Shown here in pieces: positions 39,324-47,590 of a DNA stretch of 64,000 nt; position 1 is the stretch's first letter; each line of letters opens with the position of its first letter. The notes below the pieces were generated by a model. That model ran no database searches. It was not told the DNA's origin and worked only from the letters and a program-made list of their open reading frames with translations. The translations under genes and the position numbers were made by a program. The DNA comes from Bradyrhizobium sp. 141 (GTDB lineage Bacteria > Pseudomonadota > Alphaproteobacteria > Rhizobiales > Xanthobacteraceae): assembly GCF_023074055.1 (NCBI RefSeq), contig NZ_JADPKR010000085.1, forward strand, positions 60,104 to 124,103. The letters run 5' to 3'.

Positions 39324-39743
39324 TCAGGCTTTCGGCTCCGATCCGCCCTCGGCTCTCTGGGCAAATACCTCCTTGGCTGCGAACAGGCCGTTCACGGCGG
39401 CCGGGAAGCCGGCATAGACGGCCATCTGCATGAGGATCTCGATGATCTCCTCTCGGCCGAGCCCCACATTCAGACCTGCCTCGATATGCACCTTGAGCTG
39501 AGGTGTGGCGTTCCCCATGGCTGCGAGCGCTGCGATCGTTGCGATTTCGCGCGAACGGACGTCGAGCCCGGGCCGTGAGTAGATGTCGCCAAATGGAAAT
39601 TCGAATAGATAGGTGGCGAAGTCCGGGGCGATGTCACCAAGCGCCGCCACGACCTTGTGGCCGGCCTCTCCGTCGATCTCAGCCAGTGCGCGGCGACCGC
39701 GCTCCAACCGGCTTTCGCCGGCGTTCGGGAAGTGTTGCATCAT
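39324..39743 (-). CDS. Carboxymuconolactone decarboxylase family protein
   Basis: A 139-residue AhpD-like helical protein. The block GLDVRSREIATIAALAAMGNATPQLKVHIEAGLNVGLGREEI is typical of the CMD family. The Cys-x-x-Cys of peroxidase-active AhpD is absent, so decarboxylase or other function is more likely. The start MMQHFPNAG follows agaggatg at good spacing and lies inside the 3' end of the MerR gene (65-base overlap, different frame). Translation is therefore likely coupled to the regulator. Confidence 0.85.
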   Translation of the reverse strand: MMQHFPNAGESRLERGRRALAEIDGEAGHKVVAALGDIAPDFATYLFEFPFGDIYSRPGLDVRSREIATIAALAAMGNATPQLKVHIEAGLNVGLGREEIIEILMQMAVYAGFPAAVNGLFAAKEVFAQRAEGGSEPKA

Positions 39744-40107
39744 AATCTTTCATCCTCTGTTCCGTTTCGGCATAACCGCCGATCTTGGTGTCGAGGACGA
39801 GAAGGCAGGCATTCAGTTCGTCGACGTGGGCACGCACGCTTTCGCGGTGCCGCTCCAGCAGCGCGCGCCGCTCGGCCTCCGTGCCGCTGCCGCGATCCCG
39901 GAGATCCGCATAAAGCAGCATGTCCCGGATCGGCATGCCGGTTGTCTTTAGGCGGCCGAGAAACTCGATCCAGGCAAGGATCGAGGCGTCGAAGTCACGT
40001 CGGCTGGATCGATCCCGGTCGGCGTAAGGCAACAGTCCGATCCGCTCATAGTAGCGGATCGTATGGGCCGTCAGTCCGGAACGCTTGGCGAGTTCGCCGA
40101 TCTTCAT
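39679..40107 (-). CDS. MerR family transcriptional regulator
   Basis: A 142-residue regulator starting MKIGELAKRSGLTAHTIRYYERIGLLP, the standard MerR winged helix. It is followed by a second helical DNA-contact part (FDASILAWIEFLGRLKTTGMPIRDML) and a coiled coil (about 80-125). No clear metal-binding cysteine pair is seen; the single Cys (LNACLLV) suggests an aldehyde- or thiol-reactive signal at most. Its promoter has the 19-base spacer MerR proteins act on, so it probably controls its own operon, including the overlapping CMD gene. Confidence 0.88.
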   Translation of the reverse strand: MKIGELAKRSGLTAHTIRYYERIGLLPYADRDRSSRRDFDASILAWIEFLGRLKTTGMPIRDMLLYADLRDRGSGTEAERRALLERHRESVRAHVDELNACLLVLDTKIGGYAETEQRMKDYDATLPERRRKPVGARSPRTG

Positions 40108-40132
40108 ACCTGTCTCTCATCACGACGCACGC

Positions 40133-40163
40133 AAACTACGAGTTTGAGCGCGCTCTAAGTCAA
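40133..40163 (-). promoter_or_regulatory. MerR-type promoter/operator with 19-base spacer
   Basis: On the minus strand, -35 ttgact (40163-40158) and -10 tagttt (40138-40133) are separated by exactly 19 bases, two more than the optimum. The spacer contains the palindrome gagcgcgctc (40146-40155). This overlong spacer with a central dyad is the hallmark of promoters that MerR proteins activate by untwisting DNA. It lies about 25 bases before the merR start. Confidence 0.8.
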
Positions 40164-40250
40164 GAGACATTTTGGCCTGCCGATGCGAGTTTCGCGCCGT
40201 CGGCAACACAGTCACGCCGGAGAGCTGGCCGATTGGGACAATACGAACTG

Positions 40251-40333
40251 CGTAGGGCGGATTAGCGCAGCGTAATCCGCCACCTTACGTACCGTAGCAA
40301 TCGGCGGATTACGCAGCGCTAATCCGCCCTACG
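40251..40333. repeat. Palindromic element, CGTAGGGCGGATTAGCG family
   Basis: Left arm cgtagggcggattagcgc pairs with right arm gcgctaatccgccctacg; the interior carries a second nested pair, taatccgcc / ggcggatta. No other copy of this family is in the window. It lies between the MerR promoter and the Bug gene. Confidence 0.92.
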
Positions 40334-40349
40334 GATCGTGGCCGTGCCG

Positions 40350-41363
40350 CTACTGCACGTCCATCTGCAGCCCTTCCTTCTGGATGATGCCGGCGAACTT
40401 CTTCGTCTCGGCATCTACGAAGGCGGCGAACTGCTCCGGCGTGCCGTAGTCGGCGCGGGCGCCCATGGCGGTGATCTGCTTCTTGACGTCGTCGCGCTCC
40501 AGCATCGCCTTGACCTGGAGATTGAGCGCGCCCAGCACCTCGGGTGAGACGCCCTTCGGCAGGAACACCGAGAACCACGACGAGACATCGAAAGCCGCGA
40601 GCTCCGGCGCGCTCTCGCGCATGGTCGGCAGGTCTTTCGCGAGATCGCTGCGCTCGGTGGTGGTGACGCACAGACCGTTGAGCGTGCCGCTCTGCACCTG
40701 CGGCAGGCTCGGATAGAGATTGTCGAACAGGATCTGGATGTCGCCGGCGAGCGCGGCCTGAAGCGCGGGACCTGCGCCGCGGAACGGGATGTGGGTCATC
40801 TTCAATCCGGTGAGCTGGAGAAACCAGGCGCCGGTGAGGTGAGGGCTCTGGCCGACGCCGGAGGAGGCATAGCTGAGCTTGTCCGGATTGGCCTTGAGAT
40901 AGGCGATCAGCTCGGCGATCGACTTGATGCCGGTCTTCGGATGTGCCGAGACGATGTTCGGGATCCGGATCATGTTGGAGACGGGCTGAAGCTGCTCCGG
41001 CTTGTAGGTGAGATTCTTGAAGATGCTGTAGGCGATCGCGTTTGGACCGGGATTGCCGACCAGGATGGTGTGGCCATCAGGCTTGGCGCGGACCGCCTCG
41101 GCGGTCCCGATGGTACCGCCGCCGCCTGAGCGGTTCTCCACGACGGCCGTCCCGCCCCATGCGGTCTGCAGATGCGCGGCCAAGAGCCGGCCCATGACGT
41201 CGGTCGAGCCGCCGGCCGCGGCTGGCACAATGAGACGAACGGTCTCGGTGGGCTTCCAGTCCGCAAGGCTCGATCGCGGCAGAATCGCTGCGGCCGTAAG
41301 GCCAGCAGCACCGGTGAGCACGCGACGGCGGGACAACAAAGTGTTCTGAAGTTTCTTGGACAC
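40350..41363 (-). CDS. Tripartite tricarboxylate transporter (Bug) substrate-binding protein
   Basis: A 337-residue periplasmic binding protein of the Bug/TctC family: WKPTETVRLIVPAAAGGSTDVMGR, VVENRSGGGGTIGTAEAVRAKPDG and LSYASSGVGQSPHLTG are the conserved strands around the carboxylate site. The N-terminus LSRRRVLTGAAGLTAAA is a likely Tat signal. No TctA or TctB membrane genes are present nearby, so it is an orphan, as most members are. Natural ligands of the family are mono- and dicarboxylates; this one's is unknown. Confidence 0.88.
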   Translation of the reverse strand: MSKKLQNTLLSRRRVLTGAAGLTAAAILPRSSLADWKPTETVRLIVPAAAGGSTDVMGRLLAAHLQTAWGGTAVVENRSGGGGTIGTAEAVRAKPDGHTILVGNPGPNAIAYSIFKNLTYKPEQLQPVSNMIRIPNIVSAHPKTGIKSIAELIAYLKANPDKLSYASSGVGQSPHLTGAWFLQLTGLKMTHIPFRGAGPALQAALAGDIQILFDNLYPSLPQVQSGTLNGLCVTTTERSDLAKDLPTMRESAPELAAFDVSSWFSVFLPKGVSPEVLGALNLQVKAMLERDDVKKQITAMGARADYGTPEQFAAFVDAETKKFAGIIQKEGLQMDVQ

Positions 41364-41577
41364 GAATCCACTCCCAGCTTTTTGCTTTGGCGGGAAGCGT
41401 AGGGAACCTCACTTGCGACGGCAAGTCGCACGCCACGGCAAAGGCCGCGCGAAGGGCGGCACGACGCCGCAGGCTAGAGCCATTTACCTTGCGGTGGAAT
41501 TGGAACGGGCTCTAGGCTCTTGTTTGACGCGCTTCTTGACGCGAACCGGTATCCACCTTCGCTCGAAAAGGCTCTGC

Positions 41578-42060
41578 TCAGTTGAAGCTGAGCAGCTTGA
41601 ACAGCGGCGTGAGGTAGCTCATCTCCTGGCCCGACGTCGGCGTGGTGCGGCTGATGAAGTCGAAGATCTTGCCGTCCTGCAGGCCGTAATTCGCCAGCCG
41701 GCGCACGCGCCGGTTCTTGTCGAAATAGATCGCGATGACTCGCTGGTCGACCACCTTCTGGTTCATGAAGGCGACCATGCGCTCCGAGCGCTGCGAGATG
41801 TAGTAGAACACTTCGCCATCGAGGGTGGCGACCGTCGAGGGGGTGCCCATCACGATCAGCACCTGATCCTGGCTCGCGCCGATCGGGATCTGCTCCAGCG
41901 CGCCGGGCGGCAGGATGTAACCCTTCTGGAACTGCTCACCCGTGCAGCCCGCGAGCGCCGCACCGATCAGGGTGACGGCCGCGAGCATGCGCAAGCCGCG
42001 CCAGCGTGCATGAAGGCCGCGCCGCTTGTCTGCGCGCAGGCTGATCTGGTTCGTTGTCAT
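41578..42060 (-). CDS. bamE: Outer membrane protein assembly factor BamE
   Basis: A lipoprotein of the BAM complex that inserts beta-barrels. From the ATG at 42060 it has 160 residues: a signal peptide with lipobox LAGC (Cys39) after a somewhat long N-region, then the SmpA/OmlA fold with IPIGASQDQVLIVMGTPSTVATLDGEVFYYIS. The longer frame to 42159 is rejected because it runs into the divergent promoter region. It is divergent from the cytochrome bc1 chaperone gene, which is the usual alphaproteobacterial order. Confidence 0.92.
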   Translation of the reverse strand: MTTNQISLRADKRRGLHARWRGLRMLAAVTLIGAALAGCTGEQFQKGYILPPGALEQIPIGASQDQVLIVMGTPSTVATLDGEVFYYISQRSERMVAFMNQKVVDQRVIAIYFDKNRRVRRLANYGLQDGKIFDFISRTTPTSGQEMSYLTPLFKLLSFN

Positions 42061-42158
42061 AGCGGAACTGATTCCGTCCCCTTGCGTCGCGCGAGGCGCT
42101 GAAGTACCGGGCGGAGGCTCTGAATGCAACACACGCGCGCCCGCTTGCGGAAACCACA

Positions 42159-42710
42159 ATGCTTTGGCCGTTCAATCACTTCAGGAAACCCCGGCTAACC
42201 CCGTCGGGCACCATTGAAGCCATCTATGGCATGATCGTGACGCAGGCGCGAGAACCCATGTTTTACCGCGACTTGGGCGTGCCCGATACGGTTAACGGGC
42301 GTTTCGACCTGTTGCTGCTGCACCTCTGGCTGCTGCTGCGCCGCCTGCGCACCGTCCACGGCGCCACCGAGCTGTCCCAGGCGCTGTTCGACCGATTCTG
42401 CGAGGATATGGACGACAATCTGCGCGAGATGGGGATCGGCGATCAGACCGTGCCGAAGCGGATGCGTGCCTTCGGCGAGGCCTTTTACGGCCGGGTGCAG
42501 GCCTATGACCAGGCCATCGAGGCCGGGGGCGAGGTCCTGGCAGAGGCGATCTGCAAGAATATCTTGAACGGGGCCGGCCTTGACCAGGCGAAGCGGCTCG
42601 CGGCCTATGTCCGCGCCAGCGAGGCCGATCTCGGCCGGGCCGATGAGGCTGCGCTGCTGCGCGCCTCCTTCAGGTTTCCTCCAGCGATTCCCGAGGATGT
42701 CACGCCATGA
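42159..42710 (+). CDS. Ubiquinol-cytochrome c chaperone (CBP3 family)
   Basis: A 183-residue protein related to mitochondrial CBP3/UQCC1, which assists assembly of cytochrome b into complex III. Typical blocks are IYGMIVTQAREPMFYRDLGVPDTVNGRFDLL and FCEDMDDNLREMGIGDQTVPKRM. There is no signal peptide, matching a cytoplasmic-face role. Its TGA overlaps the next ATG (ATGA). The role in bacteria is inferred from the family. Confidence 0.9.
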   Translation: MLWPFNHFRKPRLTPSGTIEAIYGMIVTQAREPMFYRDLGVPDTVNGRFDLLLLHLWLLLRRLRTVHGATELSQALFDRFCEDMDDNLREMGIGDQTVPKRMRAFGEAFYGRVQAYDQAIEAGGEVLAEAICKNILNGAGLDQAKRLAAYVRASEADLGRADEAALLRASFRFPPAIPEDVTP

Positions 42711-43291
42711 GCCGACCCAATGCCGAATCCCGGCCTGATCCCTGGCGGTCCCCCGTCATCGTCGCGCAGATCCCCGACACCGGGCTGCATCGCAAGCTCG
42801 AGGCCTCGGCCGCCGAGCGGCAGGCCATCGCTGAGGTCGGCGGCTTGCGGGAGGTGCTGTCCGCCCAGGCCGACCTCGACGTCGTCCCCAAGAGCGGCGG
42901 CCGGGTCCAGGTCACGGGGCACATTCGTGCCCGGATCGGCCAGACCTGCGTGGTCACCCTCGATCCCATCGAGAGCGAGATCGAGGAGGAGGTGGACCTG
43001 GTGTTCGCTCCCGAGGCCGAGGTTCGGAAGATGGCCGACCTGATCGAGGAGGGGCGGGACGATGAGGAGCCGCCGGAGGTGATCGATCCGCCGGAGCCGA
43101 TCATCAATGGCATCATCGACCTCGGCCGGATCGCCACCGATGCCCTGTTCCTGGCGGTTGACCCCTATCCGCGCAAGGAGGGAGCCGTGTTCGAGGCCGA
43201 GATCACGGCGCCCGATCCGGAGGACCATCCCTTCGCGGCGCTGAAGGCGCTCCAGGACAACAACAAGAAGGGCAGGAAGAAAGGCAAATAA
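42707..43291 (+). CDS. YceD family protein (DUF177)
   Basis: A 194-residue protein with the YceD core: GRVQVTGHIRARIGQTCVVTLDPIESEIEEEVDLVF and the acidic DPPEPIINGIIDLGRIATDALFLAVDPYPRK block. The single Cys corresponds to the first of the family's conserved cysteines. YceD proteins affect 23S rRNA or its precursor in plants and precede rpmF-plsX-fabH in many bacteria. Here rpmF is missing and plsX follows after 300 bases. A basic tail (KKGRKKGK) ends the protein. Confidence 0.88.
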   Translation: MSRPNAESRPDPWRSPVIVAQIPDTGLHRKLEASAAERQAIAEVGGLREVLSAQADLDVVPKSGGRVQVTGHIRARIGQTCVVTLDPIESEIEEEVDLVFAPEAEVRKMADLIEEGRDDEEPPEVIDPPEPIINGIIDLGRIATDALFLAVDPYPRKEGAVFEAEITAPDPEDHPFAALKALQDNNKKGRKKGK

Positions 43292-43591
43292 CGGGGCATT
43301 CCCCGTAAAGGCCGCTTGCCAGGGGGCTTGAGGGGATTGCGGGAGTGGTTTGAGAGCCTGATTTATCCCCTTGATTTTTTACATATTTCCTGAAAATTCC
43401 TTTGTTCGCCCCCGGATCGTCCCGGATGCAAAAGGCTGGGGGCAAGAGGTTGTTTCGGGATAACAAAACGCTATTGTCGCGCCCCGGTCCGGGCGCGGCG
43501 TGGCGCCTGACCGGTCGCCATGTCCATGGCGAACCCATTCTGCGGCCCCGCTCGTTCAAGACCGCACCAGACCAGGTTTTCCAGGACTTTT
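43292..43591 (+). promoter_or_regulatory. Gap before plsX
   Basis: Three hundred bases with an AT-rich stretch (43360-43405, ttgattttttacatatttcc) that may hold the plsX-fabH promoter. The position usually occupied by rpmF is empty; I find no L32-like frame (no MAVPK start or zinc cysteines). Confidence 0.4.
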
Positions 43592-44653
43592 ATGCCAAGC
43601 AAGGTTCGCATTGCGCTTGACGCCATGGGGGGCGACGCCGGTCCCGCCGTGGTCATTCCGGGCGCGGCCATCTCGCTTGGCAGGCATCGCGACACTGAAT
43701 TCCTGCTGGTCGGGGACCGCGCCAAGATCGAGCCCGAGCTCGACCGGCACCCCCAGCTCAAGGCCGCCTCGAAGATCATCCATACCGACGTTGCCGTCAG
43801 TGGTTCGGACAAGCCGAGCCAGGCGCTGCGGCGCGGCCGCAAGACGTCCTCGATGTGGCTTGCCATCGACGCGGTGAAGAAGGGGGATGCGGATGTCGCG
43901 GTCTCCGCCGGCAATACCGGCGCGCTGATGGCGATGTCGCGCTTCCACCTGCGCACGCTGAAGGGGATCGACCGCCCGGCGATTGCGGGGTTATGGCCCA
44001 CCAGGCGCGGCGAGTGCACTGTGCTCGACCTTGGCGCCACCATCGGCGGCGACGCGCACCATCTGGTGGCGCTCGCACTGATGGGCGCGGCGATGACGAG
44101 CGTGCTGTTCGACAAGAAGCGGCCCACGGTCGGACTCCTCAATATCGGAACCGAGGAGATCAAGGGGCACGAGGAAATCCGCGAGGCCGGGGAAATCCTG
44201 CGTGCCAGAAACCTGCCGGAGCTCGACTATATCGGCTTCGTCGAGGGCGACGGCATCGGCAAGGGGCTGGTCGACGTCATCGTCACCGAAGGTTTCAGCG
44301 GCAATATCGCGCTCAAGGCCGCCGAGGGAACCGCCCGACAGATGGCCGAATTACTCCGCAACGAGTTGAAGCGCAGCTGGCTGTCCAAGCTCGGCTATCT
44401 CTTTGCGCGCGGCGCCTTCCAGGCCCTGCGCGACAAGATGGACCCGAACAAGTCCAATGGCGGCGTGTTCCTGGGTCTGAACGGACTCGTGGTCAAGAGC
44501 CACGGCGGAACCGGCGCCGAAGGCTTTGCCTATGCGATCGATGTTGGCTATGAGATGGCTCACTACGATCTCCTGAACAAGATCAATCAGATGCTCAACC
44601 GCGAGGGTGGTGCACTCAATTCCGTGCAGGCCGCGCAGGAGGCTGTTTCGTGA
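43592..44653 (+). CDS. plsX: Phosphate acyltransferase PlsX
   Basis: PlsX makes acyl-phosphate from acyl-ACP for PlsY, at the start of phospholipid synthesis. From the ATG at 43592 it is 353 residues: VRIALDAMGGDAGP at the N-terminus, then DVAVSAGNTGALMAMS and EGFSGNIALKAAEGTA, all signature blocks. The longer frame from 43520 adds 24 unrelated residues. The GTG of fabH overlaps its stop (GTGA). Confidence 0.96.
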   Translation: MPSKVRIALDAMGGDAGPAVVIPGAAISLGRHRDTEFLLVGDRAKIEPELDRHPQLKAASKIIHTDVAVSGSDKPSQALRRGRKTSSMWLAIDAVKKGDADVAVSAGNTGALMAMSRFHLRTLKGIDRPAIAGLWPTRRGECTVLDLGATIGGDAHHLVALALMGAAMTSVLFDKKRPTVGLLNIGTEEIKGHEEIREAGEILRARNLPELDYIGFVEGDGIGKGLVDVIVTEGFSGNIALKAAEGTARQMAELLRNELKRSWLSKLGYLFARGAFQALRDKMDPNKSNGGVFLGLNGLVVKSHGGTGAEGFAYAIDVGYEMAHYDLLNKINQMLNREGGALNSVQAAQEAVS

Positions 44654-45630
44654 CTCAACTTCGTTCGGTCGTGCTCGGCTGCGGCTCCTATCTGCCGGAG
44701 CAGGTGGTGACCAACGCCCAATTGGCGGCGCGCATCGATACCTCGGACGAGTGGATCGTGCAGCGCACCGGCATTCGCGAGCGGCATATCGCGGCCGAGG
44801 GCGAGTTCACCTCGCATCTGGCCATCAAGGCGGCGCAGGCCGCGCTCAGCGATGCCGGCATGGACGCTCAGTCGATCGACCTCATCGTGCTGGCGACCTC
44901 GACGCCGGACAACACCTTTCCCGCCACCGCCGTCGCCGTGCAGAACGCGCTCGGCATCAACCACGGCGCGGCCTTCGACCTGCAGGCGGTGTGCTCGGGC
45001 TTCGTGTTCGCGCTCGCCACCGCCGACAATTTCCTGCGCACCGGCGCCTTCAAGCGCGCGCTGGTGATCGGCGCCGAGACCTTCTCGCGCATCCTCGACT
45101 GGAACGACCGCGGCACCTGCGTGCTGTTCGGCGACGGCGCCGGCGCGGTGGTGCTGGAGGCGCAGGAGCAGCCGGGCAATGCCGCGACCGACCGCGGCGT
45201 CGTCACCACCCACTTGCGCTCCGACGGCCGCCACAAGGCAAAGCTGTTCGTCGACGGCGGGCCGTCCTCGACCCAGACCGTCGGCCATCTGCGCATGGAG
45301 GGCCGCGAGGTCTTCAAGCATGCGGTCGGCATGATCACCGACGTCATCGTCGATGCCTTCCAGGCGACCGGGCTCAATGCCGAGACCATCGACTGGTTCG
45401 TCCCGCACCAGGCCAACAAGCGAATCATCGACGCTTCCGCCCACAAGCTCCATATCGCGCCGGAGAAGGTGGTGCTGACGGTGGACCGTCACGGCAACAC
45501 CTCGGCCGCCTCGATCCCGCTGGCGCTCTCGGTGGCGCGCAAGGACGGCCGCATCAAGAAGGGCGATGTTGTCCTGCTGGAAGCGATGGGCGGCGGCTTC
45601 ACCTGGGGCTCCGCGCTCGTGCGCTGGTAG
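44650..45630 (+). CDS. fabH: Beta-ketoacyl-ACP synthase III
   Basis: FabH starts fatty-acid synthesis by condensing acetyl-CoA with malonyl-ACP. The 326-residue protein has the catalytic triad Cys115 (QAVCSGFVFA), His253 (VPHQANKRI) and Asn283 (HGNTSAAS). The GTG start overlaps the plsX stop. Together with plsX it links acyl initiation to phospholipid production. Confidence 0.97.
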   Translation: MTQLRSVVLGCGSYLPEQVVTNAQLAARIDTSDEWIVQRTGIRERHIAAEGEFTSHLAIKAAQAALSDAGMDAQSIDLIVLATSTPDNTFPATAVAVQNALGINHGAAFDLQAVCSGFVFALATADNFLRTGAFKRALVIGAETFSRILDWNDRGTCVLFGDGAGAVVLEAQEQPGNAATDRGVVTTHLRSDGRHKAKLFVDGGPSSTQTVGHLRMEGREVFKHAVGMITDVIVDAFQATGLNAETIDWFVPHQANKRIIDASAHKLHIAPEKVVLTVDRHGNTSAASIPLALSVARKDGRIKKGDVVLLEAMGGGFTWGSALVRW

Positions 45631-45762
45631 AGCCACAGTCGATAAAATTTTGCCGATCAGCGCCGATTATCGATGCGTCTGCATTGATGAGCGCTGTTGA
45701 CCGCCGTATCGTAAGCTCCTAATTTCAGACAACAATTGTTCGCCGTGATGTGGGGCAGGGCG

Positions 45763-46104
45763 ATGACCGATCAAAGTAAAACCGTAACGCGTGTCGATCT
45801 CTGCGAAGCCGTCTACCAGAAGGTGGGCCTTTCGCGGACGGAATCGTCCGCCTTCGTGGAACTCGTGCTGAAGGAGATCACCGATTGCCTGGAGAAGGGC
45901 GAGACGGTGAAGCTGTCTTCGTTCGGGTCCTTCATGGTCCGCAAGAAGGGTCAGCGCATCGGCCGTAACCCGAAGACCGGCACCGAGGTGCCGATCTCGC
46001 CGCGCCGGGTCATGGTGTTCAAGCCGTCGGCGATCCTGAAGCAGCGGATCAACGCCCAGCACCGCACCAATGGCGATGCCAGCAAGGCTCAACCCGAGGC
46101 GTAA
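45763..46104 (+). CDS. ihfA: Integration host factor subunit alpha
   Basis: IHF-alpha forms a DNA-bending heterodimer with IHF-beta that acts in recombination, replication and sigma-54 promoters. The 113-residue protein carries LSSFGSFMVRKKGQRIGRNPKTG, with the beta-arm ending in the minor-groove Pro, and ISPRRVMVFKPS. The ATG at 45763 (MTDQSKTVTR) is preferred to an upstream start at 45736. A C-terminal tail of about 15 residues exceeds the E. coli protein. The fabH-ihfA-merR order is conserved in Rhizobiales. Confidence 0.94.
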   Translation: MTDQSKTVTRVDLCEAVYQKVGLSRTESSAFVELVLKEITDCLEKGETVKLSSFGSFMVRKKGQRIGRNPKTGTEVPISPRRVMVFKPSAILKQRINAQHRTNGDASKAQPEA

Positions 46105-46128
46105 CCGCCTCCGCGAAGGATTTGGCAT

Positions 46129-46710
46129 TTGGACAAGGCGCCGGATGCGTTCCGAACCATCAGCGAAGTAGCGCAGGAACTCGACATTCCGCAGCATGTG
46201 CTGCGGTTCTGGGAGACCCGGTTCTCCCAGATCAAGCCGATGAAGCGCAGCGGCGGCCGCCGCTATTACCGCCCCGACGACGTCGACCTGCTCAAGGGCA
46301 TCCGCCGCCTGCTCTACGGCGAGGGCTACACCATCCGCGGCGTGCAGCGGATCCTGAAAGAGCACGGCGTCAAATCGGTGCAGGGCCTCGCCGACAGCGC
46401 GGCCGCGGTCTCCTTCGGCGCCATCGAGGATGCCATCGGGGTGAGCCTGAGGGAGCCCGAGGACGATGAGGCGCCGATCAAGGGCGTCACTGACGCCGAC
46501 GATGACGACTACCAGGGGGATGAGGAGGAAGGCATCGACTTCCGCTTCACCGAGGTCGACGACGAGGACATCCTCACGACCTTCCGCAAGGGCGGCACCG
46601 CCGCCGCACCGGCCGGCCCCAGCGCGCTGGACCGGGAGCGGCTCGGCCGGGCGCTTGCCGACCTCGTCGCCTGCCGGGAAATGCTGGATCAGGCGCTCAA
46701 CGACGGCTGA
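46129..46710 (+). CDS. MerR family transcriptional regulator (ihfA-linked)
   Basis: A 193-residue protein with an N-terminal MerR helix-turn-helix: AFRTISEVAQELDIPQHVLRFWETRF and SGGRRYYRPDDVDLLKGIRRLLYGEGYTI. A very acidic linker (about 105-150, DADDDDYQGDEEE) leads to a short helical C-terminus. The start is TTG at 46129 with gaagga upstream; no ATG fits. It lacks a ligand-binding Cys, so the signal is unknown. It lies next to ihfA as in relatives and ends 107 bases before the tRNA gene. Confidence 0.85.
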   Translation: MDKAPDAFRTISEVAQELDIPQHVLRFWETRFSQIKPMKRSGGRRYYRPDDVDLLKGIRRLLYGEGYTIRGVQRILKEHGVKSVQGLADSAAAVSFGAIEDAIGVSLREPEDDEAPIKGVTDADDDDYQGDEEEGIDFRFTEVDDEDILTTFRKGGTAAAPAGPSALDRERLGRALADLVACREMLDQALNDG

Positions 46711-46817
46711 GGGCACTTTCGCCGGTTTTGCGGCCAGTTCCCGGGCTTGGACGGAGACACCAAAATGGTGTCGCTCGCCTTGCGCATCGCGCCGATCCTA
46801 GCTAATGGAACGACGTT

Positions 46818-46895
46818 CGGAGCGTGGCGCAGCCCGGTTAGCGCACTAGTCTGGGAGACTAGGGGTCGGAGGTTCAAATCCTCTCGCTCCGACCA
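46818..46895 (+). tRNA. tRNA-Pro (anticodon GGG)
   Basis: A complete cloverleaf: acceptor cggagcg / cgctccg, D-arm gcgcagcccggttagcgc, anticodon stem ctagt / actag with loop ctgggag (anticodon GGG at loop positions 3-5), T-arm ggaggttcaaatcctct, discriminator A and encoded CCA. Its 3' 45 bases are repeated exactly at 51264-51308, so the gene is the attachment site of the adjacent element and has been kept intact by the left copy. Confidence 0.96.
46851..46895 (+). repeat. attL: left copy of 45-bp direct repeat (tRNA-Pro 3' end)
   Basis: Identical to 51264-51308 over 45 bases, from the middle of the anticodon loop to CCA; the bases just outside (t/c before, t/a after) differ, which defines the core. 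Typical of tyrosine-recombinase integration into the anticodon-to-3' half of a tRNA gene. Confidence 0.93.
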
Positions 46896-47008
46896 TTTTC
46901 ATCAATATCTTCAAACTGATTGGAGGGCGGTCAGTTTACCATAGGCTGCCCGTTTACAATTAGTTTGCAATTTTCGTTCTGCGAGCGTTCCGGTATTTTG
47001 GCGGGCAC

Positions 47009-47233
47009 ATGCGCATCCAACCGCTGCCTGCGCCGCTCCACCGCGAGCTGCCGATAGCGCTGGCGCAGATCTTCGCGCCCGTCCCCGATCCATCCGCAAA
47101 ACCGAATGACGATGCGCGCGAGCGCTTGGCGCGCACGCGCGATGCGCTGAAACAAGCGAGTGGCCGGATCGAGGCCGGCCGCGCCTGGTACGGGGGTGTT
47201 CGGCAGAGTTACGGCGGCGAGGGCGCGAAGTGA
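47009..47233 (+). CDS. Small hypothetical protein in the tRNA-Pro element
   Basis: A 74-residue basic protein with no recognised domain; residues 30-57 (KPNDDARERLARTRDALKQ) look like a helix. Its TGA overlaps the GTG of the next frame (GTGA), and that one's frame ends with ATGA onto a third, the compact style of phage operons. A competing frame on the opposite strand exists (46931-47248), but it lacks such linkage. Confidence 0.5.
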   Translation: MRIQPLPAPLHRELPIALAQIFAPVPDPSAKPNDDARERLARTRDALKQASGRIEAGRAWYGGVRQSYGGEGAK

Positions 47234-47590
47234 CCCAGGAAGAATCAACCCAGGCGGCGCTGCTGAAGATGGCGCAGACGATCGGAGGCCTGGTCGCTTC
47301 GGTCGACACGCTGACGCGGCAATGGCGCGACCAGGACGAGAAGGCCTCGATCGGCCGGCGAGATCTGCCGCGTCGTCGACGATTTCCGCACGCTCGAGGG
47401 TCTGGTCAAGGCCGCCATATCCGATATCGCCGAGATGAAGCCGATTGTCGACGCGGTCGAGATCGCAAAGCTCAAGGCCTCGGGCGCGCTGACGGCGGCG
47501 CGCTGGATCTACTGGCTTGCGTTCGGCAGCGGCAGTGGCGCTGCGGTGCTGTGGGTTGCATCGCAGTTTTTCACGGTAGCGTTGAAATGA
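47230..47590 (+). pseudogene. Frameshifted DUF1515-like small phage-type protein
   Basis: The first 45 or so codons from GTG 47230 read MTQEESTQAALLKMAQTIGG and LTRQWRDQDEKASIGRRDL, then lose sense. The following frame, shifted by one base near 47362-47375, continues RVVDDFRTLEGLVKAAISD, AEMKPIVDAVEIAKLKASG and ends in a membrane helix (IYWLAFGSGSGAAVLWVASQFF) at the TGA of 47588-47590. Joined, the two parts resemble DUF1515 proteins of rhizobial prophages (my recollection): an N-terminal coiled region plus a C-terminal helix, the plan of phage holin-associated or accessory proteins. One base too many is the simplest explanation. Confidence 0.6.

Noticed and set aside
46931..47248. 105-residue minus-strand frame opposite the first small gene of the element
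   Set aside because: The plus-strand frames are linked by GTGA/ATGA overlaps, which favours them; both cannot be real.
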